The notes below the pieces were generated by a model. It saw nothing but the letters and a program-made list of their open reading frames with translations. It did no database searches and had not been told where the DNA came from. A program made the translations under genes and the position numbers. A stretch of 20,549 bases of DNA. Origin: an uncultured Asticcacaulis sp. (GTDB lineage Bacteria > Pseudomonadota > Alphaproteobacteria > Caulobacterales > Caulobacteraceae). Every line of letters starts with the position of its first letter. The first letter of the stretch is position 1. The DNA lies in assembly GCA_946480525.1 (NCBI GenBank), contig CAMLLA010000018.1:1-20549 (forward strand). The letters are read 5' to 3'. Shown piece after piece: positions 14,811-20,549 of the stretch.

Positions 14811-16197
14811 GCCGGGCCACCTTTCGCGTGGAAGGATCGGTCAGAGTGAAGGTTACGGGGGTGCGGCCTGGAGCGCCGGCGGCCGTGATGAGTTGGACAC
14901 GGAACTCCCCGACGCTGTTGGCGGGCACAGTCAGAGTCTGCACGGGCATGTCCCCGGCCGCCAAAAGCTCAATCGCCTTCAACGGAATACCATCGACACT
15001 GACCCGATAGATGCGGTCGGAATGCGTCTTGTTGAGCACCTTCAGCTGGTAATTGTTGCGGATGTCCCCGCTCGACAGGCGGACATAAAGCGGCGACCGG
15101 TTATGAATGACGTTGAGGTCGGTCTGGGTGCGCATGATCAAGGCGCCCAGCATCAGCGCACCTACCAACGACATGATGGCGGTGTAGAAAACGGTGCGCG
15201 GCCGGATCCAACGCATTCTGCCCCTGGACGGCGGCAGACCCGCTGAGACTTCTGCGATGCGCCGTTCCTGGTTGTTCTCGGTATCGTAATGGATGAGGCC
15301 GCGCGGCAGCATGACCTTTTCCATGACCGAATTGCACGCGTCGATACACAGGCCGCATGAAATGCAGTCGAACTGAAGTCCATTGCGGATATCGATCCCC
15401 ATCGGACAGACGACGACGCAGGAATCGCAGTCGATACAGTGGCCTCGCCCTTCCCAACTCGTCCCCTTCTTGTGGTGAGCGCGCGGCTCCCCACGTTCAT
15501 GGGCGTAAGAGATGATCAGTGTGTCGCGGTCGAACATGGCCGACTGAAAGCGCGCGTATGGACAGGCATATTTGCAGATGTTCTCGCGCGCAAAACCGGC
15601 CATGAAGTAGGTGGAGAGCGTCAGCGAGACGATCCAAGCCAGGGTCACAACTGGCACCTCGAAATGGATCAGATTTTCCAGAAGTGTCGGCGCGTCGTTG
15701 AAATAGAAAACCCAAGCACCGCCAGTGATCAAGCCGATCACCAACCACACGGCGTGGGTCACCGTCTTTTTCCAGATTTTCTGAAAGGTCCAAGGGCCGT
15801 CATCGAGACGCTTGCGCGCGTTGCGGTCGCCCTGGATGACCTGCTCGACCAGCGTAAAGAGGTCGGTCCAGACCGTCTGCGGACAGGCGTAGCCGCACCA
15901 GGCGCGCCCGAACAAGGACGTCGCGAAGAACAGGCCGATCGCCGCCAGCACCAGGACACCGACCAACAGGTAGACTTCCTGCGGCCAGATTTCGATGCCG
16001 AAGAAGTAGCCGCGCTGGCCAGTCAGATCGATCAGGATCGCCTGGTCCGGGACGTGCGGGCCGCGGTCGTACCTTAGCCACGGTGCTCCGTAGTAGATGC
16101 CAAGCAGAACCGCCATGGCTGCCCACTTCAGCGTGCGGAAAGTACCGGAGACGCGGCGCGGATAGACCTTTGCCGCTTTTTCGAACAGTTGAACCAT
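14785..16197 (-). CDS. ccoG: Cbb3 oxidase accessory protein CcoG (RdxA/FixG), Fe-S membrane protein
   Basis: 470-residue polytopic membrane protein with two [4Fe-4S] sites; in Rhodobacter CcoG reduces Cu2+ to Cu+ for cbb3 assembly. Visible: an N-terminal helix, FGRAWCGYACPQTVWTD (Cys101, Cys105), CKYACPYARFQ (Cys208, Cys212), ferredoxin motif one C254-x2-C257-x2-C260-x3-C264-P, motif two C278-x2-C281-x2-C284-x3-C288, and a last helix followed by an Ig-like periplasmic domain from about 390. ATG 16197 was preferred; an in-frame TTG at 16215 adds six residues, and neither has a strong ribosome site. A perfect FNR-type box lies 68 bp upstream, so this gene probably heads its own low-oxygen transcript running to hemN. 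Confidence 0.95.
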   Translation of the reverse strand: MVQLFEKAAKVYPRRVSGTFRTLKWAAMAVLLGIYYGAPWLRYDRGPHVPDQAILIDLTGQRGYFFGIEIWPQEVYLLVGVLVLAAIGLFFATSLFGRAWCGYACPQTVWTDLFTLVEQVIQGDRNARKRLDDGPWTFQKIWKKTVTHAVWLVIGLITGGAWVFYFNDAPTLLENLIHFEVPVVTLAWIVSLTLSTYFMAGFARENICKYACPYARFQSAMFDRDTLIISYAHERGEPRAHHKKGTSWEGRGHCIDCDSCVVVCPMGIDIRNGLQFDCISCGLCIDACNSVMEKVMLPRGLIHYDTENNQERRIAEVSAGLPPSRGRMRWIRPRTVFYTAIMSLVGALMLGALIMRTQTDLNVIHNRSPLYVRLSSGDIRNNYQLKVLNKTHSDRIYRVSVDGIPLKAIELLAAGDMPVQTLTVPANSVGEFRVQLITAAGAPGRTPVTFTLTDPSTRKVARHASYFIKP

Positions 16198-16258
16198 GGG
16201 GAGGCAGATACTCAATATGTCAGGACACCAGACCTATCGCCAATGGCGTCCCGACACA

Positions 16259-16272
16259 TTGATCCGGATCAA
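16259..16272 (-). promoter_or_regulatory. FNR-type operator for the ccoGHSI-hemN unit
   Basis: Perfect TTGATCCGGATCAA in the 77-bp gap between ccoP and ccoG, ending two bases short of the ccoP stop codon. On the minus strand a 21-base gap leads to ATAGGT (16237-16232) as a weak -10, the same spacing as at the phasin and cyc promoters. The predicted start near 16224 leaves about 27 bases before ATG 16197. Confidence 0.75.
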
Positions 16273-16274
16273 AA

Positions 16275-17165
16275 CTACTCCCCGCCACCCAGGGAATGGA
16301 CGTAGATGGCGACCATGCGCTGGCTGTCCTTGCCGAGGCGGTGTTTCCAAGTCGGCATGACACCGGCGCGGGAGTTGGTAATCGTCTCGATAACCGATGC
16401 CTTGTCACCACCATAGAGCCAGATGGCGTCATTGAGCTTTGGCGCCCCCATCGTCCGGTTGCCCTCGCCCGCGCCGCCGTGGCAGGCGGCGCAGTTACTG
16501 GCGAATATGGCTTCACCGGATGTCCACGCAGCGCTGGGGTTCTGCGGCTTGCCGTAGCGCATCTGCAGCACATAGGTCGCCACGTCGTTGATTTCTTCCG
16601 GCTTCAGGATGCCCTTGCCAAAGGCCGGCATGGCCGTGGCGTGCGTGTCCGGATCGGTCGATCGTGAGCCGACCTCGATCGTGTGAGACACATCATCGAT
16701 CGTACCGCCGAACAGCCAGTCGTCGTCGTTCAGGTTGGGATAGCCCTTGCGGCCCTCACCGCCGTTGCCGTGACAGGCGGCGCAGTTTTCCTTGAACACC
16801 ACCGCCCCCCCGGCCCGGGCGAACTCGAACAGCGCCGGGTCGTTCCGCACCTGCGCATAAGAGGCATTATGGAACCTGCTGAGATACTGGCCCTGGCGCG
16901 CGACGATCTCGCCCTGCTCGGCCTCGAGCTTGCTGTACTGCGTCCAGCCGAACAGACCCTTGGTGTGGCCACTGATCGTCGGCCACGCCGGGTAGACGAC
17001 CCAATAGCCAACGCTGAAAATGATACTGATCAACCAGACGATCAGCCACCAGCGCGGTGCGGGGTTGTCGAGTTCCTTCAATCCATCCCATTCGTGGCCG
17101 GTCGTCTGGATTCCGCTTACTTCATCGACATCGGGCCCCGATGGCTTCCCCTTGTCTTTACTCAT
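16275..17165 (-). CDS. ccoP: Cbb3 cytochrome oxidase subunit III, di-heme cytochrome c
   Basis: 296-residue membrane-anchored electron-entry subunit of the cbb3 oxidase. One helix at about 39-58 (WWLIVWLISIIFSVGYWVVYP, with the family's PAWP just after) is followed by two cytochrome c domains in the periplasm. Both heme sites read CAACH (128-132 and 225-229). Methionines in HATAMPAFG and SRAGVMPTW are the likely sixth ligands. ATG 17165 has GAGGA upstream and overlaps the end of ccoQ by eight bases; an in-frame upstream start at 17198 adds 11 residues unlike the family. It is the last gene of the ccoNOQP operon, followed at once by the FNR-type box of ccoG. Confidence 0.96.
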   Translation of the reverse strand: MSKDKGKPSGPDVDEVSGIQTTGHEWDGLKELDNPAPRWWLIVWLISIIFSVGYWVVYPAWPTISGHTKGLFGWTQYSKLEAEQGEIVARQGQYLSRFHNASYAQVRNDPALFEFARAGGAVVFKENCAACHGNGGEGRKGYPNLNDDDWLFGGTIDDVSHTIEVGSRSTDPDTHATAMPAFGKGILKPEEINDVATYVLQMRYGKPQNPSAAWTSGEAIFASNCAACHGGAGEGNRTMGAPKLNDAIWLYGGDKASVIETITNSRAGVMPTWKHRLGKDSQRMVAIYVHSLGGGE

Positions 17166-17307
17166 GGTTCTGGTCCTCATTAAGGGGGATGCGTCCATAG
17201 CCCTTCAGGCGCTGACGATTGGCGGGCCAGAAGGCCCAGATGCAGATCCCGGAAAAACTGGCCGTAAAGAGCACCAGGATCAGAAGTGCGATGTCCGACT
17301 GGCTCAT
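17158..17307 (-). CDS. ccoQ: Cbb3 oxidase small subunit CcoQ
   Basis: 49-residue single-helix subunit thought to stabilise the cbb3 complex. The translation begins MSQSDIALLILVLFTASFSG, continues through ICIWAFWPANRQRLKGYG and ends NEDQNHE. It has one helix, the WAF(W/Y)P-x-x-[KR] motif of CcoQ, and a polar tail. The ATG overlaps the ccoO stop (ATGA at 17307-17304) and the end overlaps the ccoP start by eight bases. Size, motif and position all agree with CcoQ. Confidence 0.93.
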   Translation of the reverse strand: MSQSDIALLILVLFTASFSGICIWAFWPANRQRLKGYGRIPLNEDQNHE

Positions 17308-18062
17308 TTCAGCCCCTCCTTCACGGGCTTGGGTTTCAGCGCGTAGTCAGGGTCATAGGTGGTGAAATCGACCTGGGTTCCCAATTGCTGGAGATAGGCG
17401 ATCAAGGCATCCGCCTCGGTCGGCGTACCAGGATCTCCACTGCCGAAATCCTGCGGAATGACCTTTTTGCCATAGCGCGCCTGCAATCCGGTCGCGTCTT
17501 CATCCGGCATGGTTTGGACGACGGCATCAAGTTCTGCGTTCTCGACATGCGCATCGGTATAGGGCACACCCAGCGCCTTAAGCGCTGCCACCTTGTCCTT
17601 GAGATCCCAAGTCTTCAGCGGCTTCTTGGCCAGCAGGCTGTAGTTCGGCATGATCGATTCCGGCACGACGGCGCGCGGATTCTTGAGATGCTCGAGATGC
17701 CAGCTGTTGGAATACTTTCCGCCGACTCGCGCAAGGTCCGGACCCGTGCGTTCCGATCCCCAGACGAAGGGATGATCGTACATGCTCTCCGCCGCCAGGC
17801 TGTAATGGCCGTAACGCTCCACTTCGTCGCGGAGGGGGCGTATCTGCTGCGAATGGCAGGTATTGCATCCTTCGCGGATATAGATGTCCTGCCCGGCAAC
17901 TTCGAGCGGTGTCAGGGGACGCACCCCCTCTACAGGTTCGATCGTGGTCTGCATGCGGAACAATGGCACGATCTCGACAATGCCGCCGATGGAGACGGCA
18001 ACGACCGCGAAGATCAAAAGCCAGATGGAGTTTCGTTCGAGTTTCTTGTGTGATTCTAACAT
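17304..18062 (-). CDS. ccoO: Cbb3 cytochrome oxidase subunit II, mono-heme cytochrome c
   Basis: 252-residue membrane-anchored mono-heme subunit that passes electrons from CcoP to CcoN. One N-terminal helix (about 12-34) is followed by a periplasmic domain with heme site C66-N-T-C69-H70 in REGCNTCHSQQIRPL. Other family marks are ERYGHYSLAAESMYDHPFVWGSERTGPDLARVGGKYS and the Met ligand region VPESIMPNY. ATG 18062 has AGGAGG upstream. The start is nine bases after the ccoN stop and the stop overlaps the ccoQ start, so the operon is tightly coupled. Confidence 0.97.
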   Translation of the reverse strand: MLESHKKLERNSIWLLIFAVVAVSIGGIVEIVPLFRMQTTIEPVEGVRPLTPLEVAGQDIYIREGCNTCHSQQIRPLRDEVERYGHYSLAAESMYDHPFVWGSERTGPDLARVGGKYSNSWHLEHLKNPRAVVPESIMPNYSLLAKKPLKTWDLKDKVAALKALGVPYTDAHVENAELDAVVQTMPDEDATGLQARYGKKVIPQDFGSGDPGTPTEADALIAYLQQLGTQVDFTTYDPDYALKPKPVKEGLK

Positions 18063-18071
18063 TCCGGCCTC

Positions 18072-19553
18072 CTATTCCGCCGCGACCAGCTTGGAAGCAA
18101 CGGTCCTGGCCGGCGCCTCCGATGGCAGTTTGATCGTGCGCCAGATATTGTAGACCATGATGGCGCCGCCGATCAGGAAGAGCACTCCACCGAGAGCACG
18201 GATGATGTAATAGGGATGCATGGCCTGGACGACCTCGACGAACGAGTAGGTCAGGAAACCCATTTCGTCATAGGCATGCCACATCAGGCCCTGCATGATG
18301 CCGGCGACCCACATCGAGGTTATGTAGAGGACGATGCCTACGGTCGATATCCACAGGTGGACCGAGATCAGCTTGGTCGAGAACATGCCTGACTTTTTCC
18401 AGAGGTGCGGAACCAGGTAATAGATTGCGCCGAACGAGATGTAGGCGACCCAGCCCAAGGCACCTGCGTGCACATGGCCAACCGTCCAGTTGGTGTAGTG
18501 CGACAAGGAATTGACCGTTTTGATCGACATCAGGGGACCTTCGAAGGTCGACATGCCGTAGAAGGCGAGTGCGATGATCATGAATTGGAGGATCGGGTCG
18601 TCGCGCAGTTTGTGCCAGGCGCCTGACAAGGTCATCATTCCGTTGATCATCCCGCCCCATGAGGGCATCCACAGCATGATCGAGAATGTCATGCCCAAGG
18701 TCTGTGCCCAGTCCGGCAGCGAGGTGTAAAGCAGGTGGTGCGGACCGGCCCAGATGTAGATGAAGATCAGCGACCAGAAGTGGATGATCGACAGCCGATA
18801 GGAATAAACCGGGCGATCGGCCTGCTTGGGGATGTAATAGTACATCATTCCCAGGAACCCGGCAGTCAGGAAGAAGCCTACAGCGTTATGACCGTACCAC
18901 CACTGGATCAACGCCGACTGCACGCCCGCCCAGACCGAATAGCTTTTCACGCTGACCGCGGACACCGGCAGAGAAAAATTGTTGACCAGGTGCAGGAGGG
19001 CGATCGTGACGATGAAACTCAGGAAGAACCAGTTGGCGACATAGATGTGCTTCTCTTTGCGCAGGGTCAGGGTCATTAGGTAGTTTATGAAGTAGACCAC
19101 CCAAACGACGGTCAGCCACAGGTCGGCATACCATTCGGGTTCCGCATATTCCTTGCCCTGCGTCACACCAAACAGGTAACCCAGGCCCGCCATCAGGATA
19201 AACGCCTGATAACCCCAGAAGTGGAACCACGCCATCTTCGTGCTGAACAGACGTGTTTGACAGGTGCGCTGGATGACATGGTACGAGGTGGCGAACAGGA
19301 TGTTGCCGCCGAAGGCAAAGATGACCGCCGAGGTGTGCAGGGGGCGTAGGCGACCAAACGTCAAATAGGGTTCGACGTTCAACCACGGAAACGCCATCTG
19401 AAACGCGATCAGTACGCCGACGGAAAAGCCGGCGATCGCCCAGAACATGGCGGCTAAGGTGAAGTATTTGAGGATGGTCTCATCATAGCGCGAAGGCGGC
19501 GCGGTTACGGAAACAGCCTCCCCTCCGCCGGCAACTGTCTGAACGTGATGCAT
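18072..19553 (-). CDS. ccoN: Cbb3 cytochrome oxidase catalytic subunit I
   Basis: 493-residue twelve-helix heme-copper oxidase subunit that reduces oxygen with high affinity. Ligands readable by position: His73 (low-spin heme side, [10 protein letters not shown]), His222 (Cu[11 protein letters not shown]), Tyr266 in [11 protein letters not shown] (the cross-linked Tyr place of C-type oxidases), His272 and His273 (CuB), and His360 and His362 in [10 protein letters not shown] (hemes b3 and b). ATG 19553 has AGGAG upstream. The gene starts 18 bp after the TauE-like gene, so both are probably on one transcript; there is no separate FNR box in that gap. Oxygen reduction by this enzyme is consistent with the low-oxygen operators around it. 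Confidence 0.98.
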   Translation of the reverse strand: MHHVQTVAGGGEAVSVTAPPSRYDETILKYFTLAAMFWAIAGFSVGVLIAFQMAFPWLNVEPYLTFGRLRPLHTSAVIFAFGGNILFATSYHVIQRTCQTRLFSTKMAWFHFWGYQAFILMAGLGYLFGVTQGKEYAEPEWYADLWLTVVWVVYFINYLMTLTLRKEKHIYVANWFFLSFIVTIALLHLVNNFSLPVSAVSVKSYSVWAGVQSALIQWWYGHNAVGFFLTAGFLGMMYYYIPKQADRPVYSYRLSIIHFWSLIFIYIWAGPHHLLYTSLPDWAQTLGMTFSIMLWMPSWGGMINGMMTLSGAWHKLRDDPILQFMIIALAFYGMSTFEGPLMSIKTVNSLSHYTNWTVGHVHAGALGWVAYISFGAIYYLVPHLWKKSGMFSTKLISVHLWISTVGIVLYITSMWVAGIMQGLMWHAYDEMGFLTYSFVEVVQAMHPYYIIRALGGVLFLIGGAIMVYNIWRTIKLPSEAPARTVASKLVAAE

Positions 19554-19571
19554 GTCTTGACTCCTGAACCT

Positions 19572-20282
19572 TCAGCCGAACGCAAGCGCCAGCAGAACGA
19601 CGCCGTTTACGCCGAACGCGGCCAGGCTGAGAGCCTGACGCACGCGCGGACTTGAATTGAGAAACTTGATACCTGCTACGCCTACGCCCATCAGGACAGG
19701 CATGGTTCCGGCCGCAAATGCTGCCATGGCGAGACCGCCCGCCAAAGGGTCGGCCGAGGCGGCGGACGCCAGCAAAGCAGCGAAGATCATAGGGCAAGGG
19801 AGAAACCCCAAAGCCGCCCCAAGGCCGAACCGCGTCAGCGGACTGCGCACAGCACGGACTCTGGCCATGGCACTGACTGCGCATTTCGGTCTGAAGGAGG
19901 GCATGAGCGGCAGTTGAACGCCCACGCGACGCAAGGTGCGCTCGACGAAGACACCCAGAAGGATGACGGCAACCAGGGCCAGCAGCAGATGGCGAATGAC
20001 GAAAAAGAGTGGCGAGGCACTGATAAACTGCAGGCCGAACCCGGCAGTAGCGCCCAGACCGGCATAGGTCGCCAGACGGCCGGCATGATAAGGCACCAGG
20101 AGTTGCGCCATCACTCCTTTACCCGCGACCGCTTCCGTCTGCCCCAATACAAAAACCGAGCACATGGTGGCGCAGTGCGTAAGGCTTCCGCCCAGCCCGG
20201 CCAGGAAAAGCGCAACCGCCAGCGGAATCCCGGCCGCGGCCAGGACGCTTCCACACTCATATAACCAACTCAGCTCGCCCAC
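19572..20282 (-). CDS. Sulfite exporter TauE/SafE-like membrane protein, cco operon
   Basis: 236-residue inner-membrane protein with about six helices, of the family variously labelled TauE/SafE, UreH-like or DsbD-type transmembrane domain. The first repeat has LGGSLTHCATMCSVFVLG, corresponding to the HCxGMC motif of the family. The second has LGFLPCPMIFAALLAS, in place of the usual LPCG. It starts at GTG 20282 with a weak ribosome site; no better start is seen. Its stop is 18 bp before ccoN, so it is likely the first gene of the oxidase operon, under the FNR-type site at 20356-20369. Conserved Cys in a cbb3 locus suggest copper or thiol handling during oxidase assembly rather than sulfite export, but this is inference. 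Confidence 0.85.
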   Translation of the reverse strand: MGELSWLYECGSVLAAAGIPLAVALFLAGLGGSLTHCATMCSVFVLGQTEAVAGKGVMAQLLVPYHAGRLATYAGLGATAGFGLQFISASPLFFVIRHLLLALVAVILLGVFVERTLRRVGVQLPLMPSFRPKCAVSAMARVRAVRSPLTRFGLGAALGFLPCPMIFAALLASAASADPLAGGLAMAAFAAGTMPVLMGVGVAGIKFLNSSPRVRQALSLAAFGVNGVVLLALAFG

Positions 20283-20355
20283 GAATTACGCCTGGAAGGA
20301 ACCCGACATGGGTCCCGCAATCCAAACTCCATGACACAACTACACAGTGCGAGAT

Positions 20356-20369
20356 TTGATCTGGGTCAA
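20356..20369 (-). promoter_or_regulatory. FNR/FixK-type operator facing the tauE-ccoNOQP operon
   Basis: TTGATCTGGGTCAA differs from TTGAT-N4-ATCAA by one base (GTCAA, a FixK-like half site). It is centred 80 bp upstream of the GTG start at 20282, in the 211-bp gap between the divergent tauE-cco operon and hemA. No good -10 is seen at the 21-base spacing leftwards. It could also assist the neighbouring hemA promoter. Confidence 0.65.
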
Positions 20370-20421
20370 TTTGCCAGCGACGACAGGCTATTTGTCCAGG
20401 TCCGGCGCGCCGAAATGCAAT

Positions 20422-20435
20422 TTGATCAGGATCAA
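20422..20435 (+). promoter_or_regulatory. FNR-type operator upstream of hemA
   Basis: Perfect TTGATCAGGATCAA, centred 65 bp upstream of the hemA TTG start and 66 bp from the centre of the other box. At the 21-base spacing the sequence is TAAGAG (20457-20462), a poor -10. FNR-type control of hemA is established in Rhodobacter. Confidence 0.75.
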
Positions 20436-20493
20436 GGCATTGCGATGTAACTGATCTAAGAGACATTGGAGTTGTGCATATTGGAGAGTCGAC

Positions 20494-20549
20494 TTGGACT
20501 ACACCGCCGCGTTCGAGGCAGCCGTTGATCAGGTTCGCGCCGAAGGGCG
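20494..20549 (+). CDS. hemA: 5-aminolevulinate synthase, N-terminal fragment cut by window edge
   Basis: Only the first 18 codons are present: LDYTAAFEAAVDQVRAEG, read from a TTG start. This matches the usual alphaproteobacterial ALA synthase start (MDY-x-x-x-[FL]-x-x-x-[LV]-x-x-[LV]-x-x-EG). The enzyme condenses glycine and succinyl-CoA, the first step of C4 heme synthesis. An in-frame stop lies at 20452-20454 and no ATG or GTG follows before the TTG, which has GGAGAG at 20483-20488. The perfect FNR-type box 65 bp upstream supports the assignment. The catalytic part lies outside the window, so the call rests on a short stretch plus context. Confidence 0.75.
   Translation, partial: MDYTAAFEAAVDQVRAEG

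Noticed and set aside
17286..18053. 255-codon open frame on the plus strand, opposite ccoO
   Set aside because: Antisense shadow; the opposite strand encodes CcoO with its heme site and coupled neighbours.
19572..20282. Calling this gene CcoH or a true sulfite exporter
   Set aside because: CcoH is present at 14307-14810, and the locus gives no link to sulfur metabolism; the general family name is safer.
1..20549. Mobile elements, CRISPR arrays, tRNA or rRNA genes
   Set aside because: No transposase, integrase, direct-repeat array or tRNA-like cloverleaf was recognised; gene content and composition look uniform.

Overview
The window looks like chromosomal DNA from a facultative alphaproteobacterium. 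GC content is high, about 60% by eye. At the right edge there is what appears to be the start of a 5-aminolevulinate synthase gene (hemA), the C4 heme pathway enzyme typical of Alphaproteobacteria. The cbb3 oxidase genes and FNR/FixK-type operators (TTGAT-N4-ATCAA) fit the same group. No genus can be named from the sequence alone. I see no RNA genes, CRISPR arrays, insertion sequences or prophage genes, and no gene-free stretch longer than about 210 bases.

Layout. 23-2536 (+): P-type cation ATPase of unassigned substrate. 2619-3512 (-): tandem-domain universal stress protein. 3716-5769 (+): phosphate acetyl/butyryltransferase and acetate kinase, overlapping by ATGA. 5708-6415 (-): DUF6629-like membrane protein, convergent with and overlapping the kinase gene. 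6555-7019 (+): phasin, followed by a strong bidirectional terminator. 7094-9035 (-): probable operon of a second universal stress protein, a flavodoxin-fold NAD(P)H-quinone reductase and a ChaB-family protein. 9166-10295 (+): OmpW-like porin and a small periplasmic cytochrome c. 10375-16197 (-): ccoG-ccoH-ccoS-ccoI, a 70-residue unknown and hemN. 16275-20282 (-): a TauE/SafE-like membrane protein followed by ccoN-ccoO-ccoQ-ccoP. 20494 to the edge (+): start of hemA.

How it fits together. I found seven FNR/FixK-type sites by eye. Most lie 55-80 bp upstream of a start codon: uspA1/pta, phasin, uspA2/ompW, cyc, ccoG, the tauE-cco operon and hemA. The window therefore reads as a clustered low-oxygen regulon. 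It combines a high-affinity terminal oxidase and its Cu/Fe-S assembly factors, a candidate electron-donor cytochrome, and heme synthesis at both an early step (HemA) and an oxygen-independent late step (HemN). It also holds acetyl-CoA-to-acetate ATP production, polyhydroxyalkanoate granule protein and stress proteins.

Most genes belong to known families, and I do not claim a wholly new system. The parts least explained by existing knowledge are four. A 12-bp perfect inverted repeat lies on the cytochrome c promoter and ribosome-binding site. A 70-residue membrane-type ORF sits between ccoI and hemN. The ChaB protein has a Cys-rich N-terminal extension. The P-type ATPase has an atypical membrane cation site.
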